Of a DNA stretch of 64,000 bases, positions 40,980 to 50,604 are shown one piece after another (the first letter of the stretch is position 1; each line of letters starts with the position of its first letter). The stretch lies in contig JASWJB010000024.1 of assembly GCA_032433595.1 (NCBI GenBank), positions 1 through 64,000 of the forward strand. Reading direction: 5' to 3'. A program made the position numbers and the translations under genes. This DNA comes from Conoideocrella luteorostrata. Lineage: Eukaryota > Ascomycota > Sordariomycetes > Hypocreales > Clavicipitaceae. Below the pieces are notes generated by a model that was not told the DNA's origin, ran no database searches, and saw only the letters and a list, made by a program, of their open reading frames with translations.

Positions 40980-41810
40980 TCAATCTGCGTTCTGTAACTG
41001 CTCCTTAATTCCAGCTAGGTTGAGGTCCTGCCCATCGATGAAGTTTATGCCACTCTGATTATCTCCAGGCCGCATGATAATGTCCATGCAACTAGTGTAT
41101 ATCTCCAATTTCCCACCTGGTAAGTTGTTGCTAGGCGCACTTGGCCAATCCCAGACCCAATAAAGAGTATACCAACTTCGATGAGGAACGTAAAGAGGAA
41201 GACGGATATTGTTTTGACACCAGAGGTCAGCGCCTTGGGGGTCTTTAGCGACTTTTTGGTAATTTGTTTGTCTTAACTCGGAGTTCGGACCACTATTAAT
41301 CTGATAGCATTGCTTATCATCAAAACTTCGTATCGCAATGAGTCGTCCACGCTGATCCCCGCCAGTTCCATCTGAGTTCCAGACTTTATGGACTGAGCTA
41401 AGCGATTCATTGTTACGAGGGTCAAATGTACCATATATATAAACACTCCCAACACTTTCTTTCTGGGGCGTAAGTTCGGGCAATGTGACGTGGCCATTCT
41501 CCTGATATTGTAGGGCAATGAAATCACCTGAATAAGCTTGGAGCGCCGGAAGTGCTGTTGTATAATTCCGAGTGGTCTGTGTGTTCTTACAAATTTGGTC
41601 AGAGAAAAATCCCTCGGGAGTGATGGGCAAAAGGTGCTGCATTTGCAGATCATGGAAGGCTGGAGTGGACCTAGATACCGCGCCTCGAATAAACCCTGGA
41701 GCTCCGATCATAGTACCATTGCTGGCAACCACCATGAGTCTTTCGACCCAAGAGTGCGACAATGCAAAGCTAACTAGTGCCAATAGCAGCGTGGTGAGTT
41801 GTAAAAACAT
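40980..41810 (-). CDS. Secreted protein of the HSWVE family (DUF7492-like), mature N-terminal His
   Basis: I choose the ATG at 41810 (MFLQLTTLLLALVSFALS) because it gives an ideal 18-residue signal peptide ending ALS before HSWVERL; a longer form from 41882 is open. About 276 aa. Family blocks I recognise: MVVASNGTMIGAPGFIRGAV, ALQYQENGHVTLP, VYIYGTFDPRN, GTGGDQRGRLIAIRSFDDKQ followed by CYQIN, ADLWCQNNIRLPLYVPH, WYTLYWVWDWP and IYTSCMDI. Function is unknown to me. The predicted mature N-terminal His recalls copper His-brace enzymes such as LPMOs. Confidence 0.75.
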   Translation of the reverse strand: MFLQLTTLLLALVSFALSHSWVERLMVVASNGTMIGAPGFIRGAVSRSTPAFHDLQMQHLLPITPEGFFSDQICKNTQTTRNYTTALPALQAYSGDFIALQYQENGHVTLPELTPQKESVGSVYIYGTFDPRNNESLSSVHKVWNSDGTGGDQRGRLIAIRSFDDKQCYQINSGPNSELRQTNYQKVAKDPQGADLWCQNNIRLPLYVPHRSWYTLYWVWDWPSAPSNNLPGGKLEIYTSCMDIIMRPGDNQSGINFIDGQDLNLAGIKEQLQNAD

Positions 41811-42756
41811 GCTGAATAGTATGTGGCGCGAGACCATCCACAAAATGCACACAGAGAATGTACTGACTATTTTATTGGGCATACCAGGGCGCGCATCGGC
41901 TCTGCTGCTTAAAAATGATTTTGAACTGCGTCAATAGCCGAATCCGGCTATGCAAAAAGTGTCATGCTTGCTCTTCCTGTTTTCCGGGGCGGGGATGGGA
42001 GGAACCGCAAGCTGAAAACAGGAAGCGTCCTGAGCAAAGAACCAACAGAGCCTGAATCAGCGATCAGTAGTTCCACTTTATTGTACAGTTCTGCATGGTT
42101 TTTCTTCGTAAAATTATACGCATTGAGTTCCAAAGTTTACGTCATTATTGTTATAAATAGATGGATGAGGGGATGATGTACGTACAGTCCAACAGCCCGT
42201 CGTAGTGTTTCGCGCGCGCTATCGAGACCGTCGAAGGGGTGCAGTCAGCCACGATTCCGACAGCATATGAGTTCTTTATTTAGAAGTCAGAGTGCACTTA
42301 CAAGGATATGAAAACTTGCGCGGTACAATGAGTTCATTGATTGGAGCCGGTCAGTGGGCCCCCCGTCACATACTTTACTTCACGACATTAGTTATAACTG
42401 CAAGCTACAGAGGTAGCATTCTAAACTTAGTCCATTATCGTTTTTCACCTGCTTCCATAAACCCTATCACTGCCAAGGCTTAGCCGCCCCAAACCGTGAC
42501 ATGCATCGAGGGCGGGGGTATAACAAACAGAAAACAGGGAACGTACAGTATGCTAGACCAACAATGCGTAGGTATCAAAGACAGTTGGTAGTGCCATCTG
42601 ACTGGACGGTTTGGCACTATGGAAGACAATCACAAACCCTCTCTCCCATCTCCACTATGGCGTGTAGTATCCTAATTTAGTCTGGGCTTTTGCCCGCCCG
42701 TGCCGCTCTCTTCCTAGGACTAAAACGCAACGAGTCGTAACGTGTTGGTATTGTTC
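41811..42756. other. Spacer, about 0.95 kb
   Basis: No gene supported. Likely 5' regions of the divergent HSWVE-type and MADS-like genes. Confidence 0.4.
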
Positions 42757-42764
42757 TATAAAAG
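42757..42764 (+). promoter_or_regulatory. TATA box TATAAAAG
   Basis: Consensus TATA element 63 bp before the ATG at 42827, followed by a T/C-rich leader. Confidence 0.6.
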
Positions 42765-42826
42765 CTCAACTTTCTCCGTTGCTATTTTGTTGATTCACCA
42801 AAGAACTACATCCTTTTTTCTTTTTT

Positions 42827-43552
42827 ATGAACACCCACTCCAGAACGCCCAAATTCTACAATCAACCATCAACCATGCAACACCCATTCAACATCGGACC
42901 ACACCGCTCCCACCGTGAGCGCATGGAACGTTCATTCGATGTTAGGATCAACGGCATTTACAAGAAAGCCAACGACTTGTTTCATGGGTTTGGTACCAGA
43001 ATCGCAATTCTGAGAGAAACCAATGATGGGAGATTGCAAGGTTACACACCTCTTGGATCTCAAGATTGGCCAGAGCTCTACAGGGCCGTAGAAGCTGTAG
43101 GCTTGCAATCTGAAGAAGTCCTTCACCCGCATCACTTCAACACCATAGCCGATCACAACGTCAGACTCCCTAGCCCGGCTCCCTCGTCCACGTCTAGCAG
43201 CGTATCATCAATCCCAAACAATGCATCATCTGAAGCAGACAATGATCATGCCAATCGTCACCCGGCCCAAACAACAGAATCCGTCACACTCCACGCTGCC
43301 TCCGGCTCACAAGAACCTATAACCCCAAGTACAACACAACTTCAAGAACTAGGGGAGCTAGAGGATTTTGAAGAGGATCTGATGCATGGCAGCTCAACGG
43401 TGTCAAGTGTAAGAGCCAGTGACCAGGTGAAACAAAGTCGTATTGGTGCCAAGAGAAAAATAGCGTGCGACGATGGCCCCGAAGAGAAGCGGCGACGCAT
43501 AGTGACTAGGTCGCGTACGAAGTCACAGAGGGGAGATGGTCAAGAGAGGTAA
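42827..43552 (+). CDS. MADS/SRF-like protein with disordered tail
   Basis: ATG 42827, one exon, 241 aa. Residues about 30-80 read RSHRERMERSFDVRINGIYK, KANDLFHGFGTRIAILRETN and YTPLGSQDWPELYRAV. This follows the MADS layout (basic helix, KAN-L, hydrophobic strand, W-P) but lacks the central Cys. The rest is Ser/Thr-rich and acidic, ending in basic nuclear-localisation-like segments (GAKRKIACDDGPEEKRRRIV). Third protein of this type in the window, organised like the one at 20849-21529. Confidence 0.55.
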   Translation: MNTHSRTPKFYNQPSTMQHPFNIGPHRSHRERMERSFDVRINGIYKKANDLFHGFGTRIAILRETNDGRLQGYTPLGSQDWPELYRAVEAVGLQSEEVLHPHHFNTIADHNVRLPSPAPSSTSSSVSSIPNNASSEADNDHANRHPAQTTESVTLHAASGSQEPITPSTTQLQELGELEDFEEDLMHGSSTVSSVRASDQVKQSRIGAKRKIACDDGPEEKRRRIVTRSRTKSQRGDGQER

Positions 43553-44595
43553 AGACAATACTCAATCTTTCCAACCCAGTGCAAGGGCAAGAGGATGTCA
43601 AATTGGGACTTGGGGCTGGATCCCAAGTTACTGTGCAAACTTATTTCCTCGGTTCATGCTTTTAATCTCCTGATTTTGTTATTGTCTTGTTTGCGAGTTT
43701 AATACTATTTTTGTAAACAAGCAGCTAGAAAGGCAATTTTTGAGATAATGCTTATATAAAAGTGTGCGCGCATAACTGTTTTTCTCTTTACTTCAGTATG
43801 ATCCAATACCAGCTATGCAAAAGGTCTCATTCGCGTGAAGGTCTCGTTGCCATCAAATGACAAGTATCGAAACATGCATGCAGTTTCTGGATGAATATGT
43901 TGTGATAACAGACTGCTTTACATGTTGAATTTTGCGGGCCGTAGATCTCAACTGCCAAGTGACATTATCAGAGGGTATTACTCAAGATACGCAGCACCTC
44001 AGCAGTCTACATTGCGGTAAATGATTCAATCAGTGCGGAAGTATGTATTTTCGAAACATGCTGTCGAGCGGCAATGATACCAATTTATACCGCACCAACG
44101 GCTCCTCAAAGCGAAATATGTTGGCGTTCTCTACAGGGCGATTTTGTCGCAGCACTCTATGGACATTGCAGGAAAGCTAGGTCTTTGGCGAAATATATTT
44201 CAAAATAATGACGAACTTCCCAATTGCGACTATCATGCACAAACATTCGCACAGGCCGACTAACAAAGACATTTCGCACAGCTTTGCCAATCTAGAGACA
44301 AAGGTCTGTGTTTTTCTGGTTAAACCGCTTAAGTTCGCCGACAATGAACGAATGTCTCCGGTCATGCTTTGCATTTGCTGTCTCGTCTTCCTTTACATTC
44401 ACAATTGCGTTAAGGTTACACAACGCCAGTCCCAACTATATTGCGTCCGTTGCTCCTGAAGTATGCGGCTCGTTCGGTACGTAACAGCTCCTGCTGCAAG
44501 TCAGAGGTGTAGTGCTTTGTCAGAATAGCTAGAATACAAGAAAACTTCGCTGAACCAGATCTTTCTACCATGTCAACTACCTCAGCATCTCAAAG
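43553..44595. other. Spacer, about 1 kb
   Basis: Nothing supported. Short open frames on both strands near 44200 overlap antisense to each other and have no domain. Confidence 0.4.
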
Positions 44596-46077
44596 TTACG
44601 AACGTCTCCGCTTCCTTCCAGCACTCCTTGTCTCTGCGCCTTTATTTTCGTCGTTCCCCACCAATCCAGGAAGTTTCTTTTTTTTCTCGTAGTTGGCTAC
44701 GTCGTAGCTCAATAATACAAGATTAGGATATTTTCTCATTGATGAATGATCAAAGTAAATGAGATTGGTTCCATTCCATGCAGTCTGCGCGGGTATCTCA
44801 GGAGACAACTCAGATCGTATTGCACCGTGAATGGCACGCTCTTTATTGAATTCAGAGAGATTCGGAAAGGCTTCTGGCTCATTACAGTGAGCGTCAATTA
44901 GCCCGGTCGGCCAAATATCGCACAAAGACCTATCCTGCGCGTTCGAAAAACGAGGAATTATCGCCGCGGAGCTGGTTTGTTCCTCAAAGCAAAACTCTGT
45001 GATAAATCGAGTGAACCTAGGACAACGCAAAGCAGGAATGTTTTCGACGATTATTACTTCTCCGGCGTTCTTCCCAAAACCTAGCTCCAGACTCGAATAG
45101 CCGATATTATTGTCTTGACCAAGCTGCCACTCAATGTCCATACGCCGAATAGTCCTGGAATCGGTGAAATGTACTGGAAAGCGATAACATTCGTATCGGA
45201 CTGGCTGAACTGCGTCGTGGCGGGCCTCTTGTACAAGGGAGACAGCGTACACGAATTCGCCTTTCAACGCAAAATCCACATCACGTCGAACCATTGTCCC
45301 ATGAAGTCCAGTTAACACCAGTGTCTGGCCCGCCCACTCACGGGATTCGAGGGAGAACCGTGATATCTCGCAAATACTGATTTGCTCCCTTATACAAAAT
45401 TGACCGAAAATGAGGAATTTAGAGTCATTAAGAACAAAGCTGTCATACTTTTCAGGCGGAAAATCCCGCCTCGAAATTTCACTGCCATTATGAAGGTCAA
45501 AGATAATAATCCAAACGTAGTTTAGGTATGCCTCCGACTCTTCTACAATAGATATTGTAGCAATGCCGTTTGAAACATGTCGAATTTTCATGGATTTAAA
45601 CCGGGATGTTCGGACGCAAGAAGGTTTTGCGATGTGATAACATTGCGTTTTTAAGTTTAAATCTCGTAGGTCTCGAATTTTAAAATAATTGCCTTGGATA
45701 TAGAAAATAATATTACTGTGGACCAAAAAAGATGAGACTTTCGCGATTCCTGCCTTTAAGAATGGCTTTTTAGCTGCGATGGCGCGATGTCGCAACAAAA
45801 AATGCTGAACGGCGTCGGGCCACTGACCATTTTTCAGTGCTCCCAGAGTGTCGTGGGAGCCCGGGCCTATCACCTGTTCACCTGTCAGCATAAGAGCACA
45901 CAGAGAAGATGACTGTCCTACGTGTAGAATAGTTTGAGCTTCCTTTTTCAACCGGCCCTGAAGCTCTTTACACGATGTCCATAAGCTCCACACGTCGTTC
46001 GGATGCAGATAGCTTAGTACAAGGAGGAAACAGTCGAGATTAAGGCGAAAGAGCAAGGACTTGCGAGTATCCAACAT
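44596..46077 (-). CDS. F-box protein
   Basis: ATG 46077 (MLDTRKSLLFRLNLDC), one exon, about 493 aa. F-box at the start: LLFRLNLDCFLLVLSYLHPN, DVWSLWTSCKELQGRL. The C-terminal 430 residues contain beta-rich strands (KVSSFLVHSNIIFYIQGNYF, YVWIIIFDLHNGSEISRRDF, YDSFVLNDSKFLIFGQF), as in F-box proteins with a propeller-like substrate domain. A probable SCF substrate adaptor of unknown target. No introns needed. Confidence 0.7.
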   Translation of the reverse strand: MLDTRKSLLFRLNLDCFLLVLSYLHPNDVWSLWTSCKELQGRLKKEAQTILHVGQSSSLCALMLTGEQVIGPGSHDTLGALKNGQWPDAVQHFLLRHRAIAAKKPFLKAGIAKVSSFLVHSNIIFYIQGNYFKIRDLRDLNLKTQCYHIAKPSCVRTSRFKSMKIRHVSNGIATISIVEESEAYLNYVWIIIFDLHNGSEISRRDFPPEKYDSFVLNDSKFLIFGQFCIREQISICEISRFSLESREWAGQTLVLTGLHGTMVRRDVDFALKGEFVYAVSLVQEARHDAVQPVRYECYRFPVHFTDSRTIRRMDIEWQLGQDNNIGYSSLELGFGKNAGEVIIVENIPALRCPRFTRFITEFCFEEQTSSAAIIPRFSNAQDRSLCDIWPTGLIDAHCNEPEAFPNLSEFNKERAIHGAIRSELSPEIPAQTAWNGTNLIYFDHSSMRKYPNLVLLSYDVANYEKKKKLPGLVGNDENKGAETRSAGRKRRRS

Positions 46078-46717
46078 ATGGATAACGTTTAGCTTTGTTT
46101 TCCGCGGGTAAAGACTATGCGAGGACCGCAAGTAGAAGGGAAAGCAATGAATTTTGAGTATGGTTCGCAAAGCTCCAGACAAAGACGCAATGTAAGTATA
46201 AAGGGGAATTCGTTGATCTACTTCAACGAGCGGTATAGGACCCTTTTAATACCTAATTCATATGACTTGACCAAATTGATCCTGCCCAAAACTCACGTGA
46301 TATCATCAAACCACCCTAGTCAGCCTGCGCGCTATGACGCGTCTTTCGAAGCCACGACACGCGACCTTGTGACATCTGATACCGAAGTGCGCATTCCCAA
46401 CACGCATGCGCTAATGCATGTTTACGCAACGCCGCCACTTTCCATGTACAACAACTGAGTGTCACAGAAAAATATGCACCTGTTCAATACATCATAAATT
46501 GCTACGACTCATCCATAGCCTATCGCTATTGGAGCACGAGAACTGTCGTCTTATCGCTCATTTCTGCATATCTTTGCACATCTTTTAAAATTCACTTTGC
46601 GTCATCTATACTGCAGGCGAAACTAAGGCGCACAAGACCACGGCAGCACAAGGTGGACCGCCTCCCTCCCCCTCCTCCGATCGTTATTTAATTGACCTCT
46701 AACGTAGAATAAGATTC
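46078..46717. other. Spacer between divergent genes
   Basis: No gene supported. A 113-codon open frame at 46117-46458 overlaps the F-box leader antisense and is probably chance. A pyrimidine tract CCTCCCTCCCCCTCCTCCG lies near 46661. Confidence 0.4.
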
Positions 46718-46753
46718 CATCCAAGATGGCATCCAAGATGGCATCCAAGATGG
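46718..46753 (+). repeat. 12-bp direct repeat x3 over a start codon
   Basis: Three exact copies of CATCCAAGATGG in tandem create in-frame ATGs at 46726, 46738 and 46750. Confidence 0.85.
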
Positions 46754-46935
46754 GTGAATTCATCAAAACTATTGATGGGAATGGCGTGGTTTGCCTGGCG
46801 TCTCAACAAAATGCGACAAAGACTACATCTTTCGACGAGAGAACGGCAGCAGTTTATGCTGCCGCTATAGACTACCTGACATGCAAAAACAAGCCAAATG
46901 GCCTCTTTAACACGAGATATGTGCAGTCTGCGTGA
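46726..46935 (+). CDS. Small orphan protein with repeated start
   Basis: 69 aa, beginning MASKMASKMGEFIKTIDG because of a triplicated 12-bp unit. The rest (GVVCLASQQNATKTTSFDER, TAAVYAAAIDYLTCKNK) is unrecognised. It lies tail-to-tail with the next gene, with only 24 bp between stops. It may be an exon of a longer gene. Confidence 0.35.
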   Translation: MASKMASKMGEFIKTIDGNGVVCLASQQNATKTTSFDERTAAVYAAAIDYLTCKNKPNGLFNTRYVQSA

Positions 46936-46958
46936 AAATGCGCTCCTGTGCTATTTGG

Positions 46959-48209
46959 TTACCTTATCTGGCATTTTGGAGCAGCTCTCCATACATCGAA
47001 CGAGCCGCCATCACGACTTTTGAACCTAATTAGATGCTCTATAATAAATCCACGTTGTCGCCTGCGATTTCGTGTCTCCAATACTTTCTCTGCTGGCAAA
47101 TAATCGCTTCCTAGGCTATTATTATAGTTAGGGCATCGACGTTTTGCTGAACCGCTGTTGGCCCCAGCACGAGTGGCTGCAAGGCGAGAGCTGCGACGGA
47201 GTTCTGGGGGGGCAATGCCATCAGCGCCTAATCGTATTCGGGTGTTGGGTTTGTGCCTCTTATTTTCCAACTGTACAAAGCAAGTATCCTTCGGCAATTC
47301 TTTTCTCTTCCTCGAGCGAGTTGGTTCGGGAAGATGTAACCGTTCGGGGGGTTGGATATTATTAGTCATAGTGCAACGCGCGGGTGATTTCGAGTGCCCA
47401 AACTGCTCTGCATTGTTACCGCTTTGTTGTAGGCTTGTAGCAGAATAACTCGACTTCTCTATTTCCGTCTTGACTTGAGACTCTGCACAGTCTAAGGCTA
47501 AAAGTTCATCACCAGGAATAGCAGTGGCATCATCAGCTGACGGAATCCAATCGAAGATCCATTGTTTTGAGGGATCGTGGGGGGAAGGATTTGGATGTAG
47601 CCTGGTATAGATCTCCATATACTGCTTATGAAGGGAATCAGATTTTGACTTCCAGTAGCTACAATCTTCTGATAATGGCTGTTTATCCTTGCGAGAAAAT
47701 TTAAATGTTCCCTGTAAATAGAATTCGCTTTTCCGGACAACTTCCCTTCCAGCCTTTCCAAGAAGCATAAGATTAACTAAAGTTGAGCAAAAAAGGCTCT
47801 GATACCGGCTTAAACGGGCTTGCGGCTCGTGCCATCCTGGATCGCTTATTTCCTCGCTGATCAACGGCATAGCGCTTGTCGTGAAAGGAGACAAGGTAGA
47901 CGACCCCGACCGTGAGCTTGCGAGGCTATGGAGTATCGTCATTGCGCGTGAGTACGGGAGGGCGTTGTCTGTCTGACGCGCCGTATCCATCAACATTGAT
48001 GGCAAGATTGTGAAGTGCAAGTTGGTAGAGACCTCTGGAGGAGGCGGCGCTTTTCCACTTTTCCTCCTGGTAGTCGGATGATGCGTGTGCGTGTGTGCGC
48101 GTTCTTCTTGGTGCGTGTGTGCGCGTTCTTCTTGGTGCGCGTGTGCGCGTTCTTCCTGGTGCGTGTGTGCGCGTTCTTCTTGGTGCGTGTGTGCGTCAGC
48201 TTGCGACAA
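46959..48209 (-). CDS. Orphan protein with His/Glu-rich minisatellite N-terminus; start uncertain
   Basis: The frame is open on the minus strand up to 48314 but has no ATG before 47996. So translation starts either at 47996 (about 345 aa) or in an upstream exon, for example from the ATG at 48331 in another frame. Upstream of 47996 the frame encodes AHTHQEER repeats. The body includes ILHSLASSRSGSSTLSPFTT and ARLSRYQSLFCSTLVNLMLL. The C-terminal half is basic (TRSRKRKELPKD, ELRRSSRLAATRAGANSG, NRRRQRGFIIEHLIRF), with an RRSSRLAA motif common in fungal nuclear proteins. Family unknown. Confidence 0.5.
   Translation of the reverse strand: MSQADAHTHQEERAHTHQEERAHAHQEERAHTHQEERAHTHTHHPTTRRKSGKAPPPPEVSTNLHFTILPSMLMDTARQTDNALPYSRAMTILHSLASSRSGSSTLSPFTTSAMPLISEEISDPGWHEPQARLSRYQSLFCSTLVNLMLLGKAGREVVRKSEFYLQGTFKFSRKDKQPLSEDCSYWKSKSDSLHKQYMEIYTRLHPNPSPHDPSKQWIFDWIPSADDATAIPGDELLALDCAESQVKTEIEKSSYSATSLQQSGNNAEQFGHSKSPARCTMTNNIQPPERLHLPEPTRSRKRKELPKDTCFVQLENKRHKPNTRIRLGADGIAPPELRRSSRLAATRAGANSGSAKRRCPNYNNSLGSDYLPAEKVLETRNRRRQRGFIIEHLIRFKSRDGGSFDVWRAAPKCQIR
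48097..48192. repeat. 24-bp minisatellite, four tandem copies
   Basis: Unit GCGCGTTCTTCTTGGTGCGTGTGT; copies start at 48097, 48121, 48145 and 48169 with one or two substitutions each, and partial units on both sides. A unit length divisible by three fits a coding repeat (minus strand AHTHQEER), but at least two frames on the minus strand and one on the plus strand stay open through it. Confidence 0.85.
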
Positions 48210-48412
48210 GCTGTGGTTCTTGTAGCTTGTAGTTCTTGGTCGTATGTTCGCGGATAGTTCGCTGGCAGCCTGCCAAGGTTTGGCGGATTGACCTTGTAGC
48301 CGCCACGTGATGGTTCACGTGATAGACGCATGTTGGTTTACATGACCAACTCCAACCCCTCCCTCGACCTCGGCGAGATAATTAATATCATTCAAACGCA
48401 ATCATCGTCACC

Positions 48413-50604
48413 ATGGCACCATCCACGTTTTTGATGACCTCAGAAGCTCTTCATATCATTCTGCACTCACACAATAGTCCCTACCGAGTCAAGGATCGAC
48501 TAATATACGCTCAGGATGCCTTCGCCGACGATACATCAACTAACTGGAGCGAAAGTGGAACTCCAGCGCCCGATGCCCAAGACAACGACGTTCTGCGCTT
48601 CACAACTGATCACTTCCCTCGCGATTATTCAATGGGCTTTGTTTTTGGCACTGATCCAGAGCGTTGCGACGTGCTTTTGAGTCCCCCTGGCACTAAGGGC
48701 TTCAGCAGGAGACAGTTTGCCGTTACCTTTAATCCACAGACAAGAGTGGTTCTGCTGAGGAACCTGGCAACACATGGAACGCCGGTTCGTTTTGCAGATA
48801 GCAATGAAGTTACCGGCTTCAAATCACAGAGAGTCCTAAGTTCACAGTCACAAACCAGTATTTTTCTACCAAGAGTAAAAATTGAATTACTTAGTCTCAT
48901 AGGAGACGGATTTGAAAGCGAATATGTACAGTACTTCAACAAACTAGCATCCGCGACGCCAAATCTTAGACAGATGCAACTTCAGAGCTCCGCCGAAACA
49001 ACGTCCACCAGTATCAGTATTGCCCCGAGAAGATACACACTAGGCCCCAAGATCGGCCAAGGCTCTTATGGCGTCGTGCATCGCGCAACTTGTCAGCAGA
49101 CTGGCGAGATGGTCGCTATCAAATGCTTCCATACTACGTCACACAAAACCAATCCTTGGATGGAGAGTAGTTTGCTTTGTTCCTTCCAACATGTATGTAT
49201 ATATGCATATGTTTTAAATGTTTTTTTGTGTCCCTCATGGACTTATCTTGCAATAAAAGAAAAACCACATCAAGTGCCGGCTGTACCCTGTCGGAGGTCC
49301 AACAGTACCAGATATATGCGTTTATTGTAATGTAGCTGAAAGCCTACTGCTAACTTAACTTATGATAGGATTATATTATTCGGTTCCATGAATTCACGCT
49401 CCGTGAACCAGATGGCCCACGGCTCGTGATGGAGTTGGCACCACTCGGCGATATATATGCCCAGCACAAATTAGAGCTTTTTAGCAGCCGAGAAGCCAAG
49501 ATGGTTATACGCCAAGTGCTCCAGGGATTAAACTATTTACACGGTAAAAAGGTAATTCACCGAGACGTGAAGCCTGGCAATATATTGGTAAAATCTCGTT
49601 ATCCTATTCACGTTAAGCTTGCCGACTTTGGTGTCTCGAGCTCTGGTCGTGATGAGTATCAGACTTTTTGCGGCTCTGCAAGATATTTAGCCCCTGAGAA
49701 CTATGACCCACCCTACACGAACAAGGTCGACATATGGCCCATCGGGATTATCGTTGCGGAACTATGGCTTGGTCTGCCAAAGTACGAAAACCGTGAAATG
49801 TGGGCGAATACTCTTGATGAACAAATATCAGCAGCAAAGGGGTTTTTATGGTACTTTCTTTCTCAAACACTCCAGAAAGACCCGAAATGTCGACCTACGG
49901 CAGCCCAGTGCTTGGGCCTGGATTTCCTGCATGACCTATGGTCTGCTGCTGCTCCCTTGCAACAGGGCTGCCTTAATGAAGCTCAAGAGCCAACTGTTTT
50001 GAATACAAATAAGGAGCTGCCTGATACGGCCATTTACCAACCAAACCATAATGAACCACCATCACCACACCAAGGCAACAATGATATGGACGCGCCGCCT
50101 GATGACGCGACCGAACGGCAAAACACTATAAGCTTCCTGTTTCACCAGTACCAAGAGCTCCACGAGTCCGCCAGCAACTCTACACTACCTTCTGTCGTTC
50201 CGCCGCAAGCCGCAAGTTATTGCGCTGCCGAAGAAAAAGAAGATCAAAGTCAAAGTCATCGATCACCAAATCACGGTCAACGTCATCGACCACCAGATCA
50301 TAAAGAGCGGCGCATACCGCGTTGGGTTGGTCCTGATCTAAAATTATTCTACCACCGGGATAAAGAAATTACCTACCAACCTATAAAGAAGTATATTAAC
50401 ATGACGAATTATTTATCCATAGTGGGTGCTGATAGGAGACTCTTGCGTAAAGGCAGAAAAGCATTTCGATGTGTACTTAGGAAGGGCGGACACTTTCAAG
50501 GCACATATATGTCTTACGATGATGCAAGAACATTCTGTCATGACCAAGAGATTAACACTTCTCAGCTAGAAACTATCATAGAGGCATGCTTAACTAGCGA
50601 ATAA
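48413..50604 (+). CDS. FHA-domain Ser/Thr protein kinase with APSES/KilA-N-like C-terminus
   Basis: Exons 48413-49192 and 49369-50604 (intron 176 bp), about 671 aa. An FHA-like region (FVFGTDPERCDVLLSPPGTK, FSRRQFAVTFNPQTRVVLLR) precedes the kinase: glycine loop GPKIGQGSYGVVH near residue 215, VAIKCF lysine, catalytic loop VIHRDVKPGNILV, LADFGVS, SARYLAPENY. All catalytic residues are visible. After a Gln/Ser/His-rich linker, the last 80 residues (KKYINMTNYLSIVGADRRLL, GGHFQGTYMSYDDARTFC) resemble an APSES/KilA-N DNA-binding fold. FHA-kinases of this kind resemble checkpoint kinases (Rad53/Chk2). The APSES-like tail is a tentative call. Confidence 0.75.

Noticed and set aside
48015..48257. 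Plus-strand frame encoding RVCAFFLV repeats
   Set aside because: Antisense reading of the 24-bp minisatellite; hydrophobic periodicity is a by-product of the repeat.
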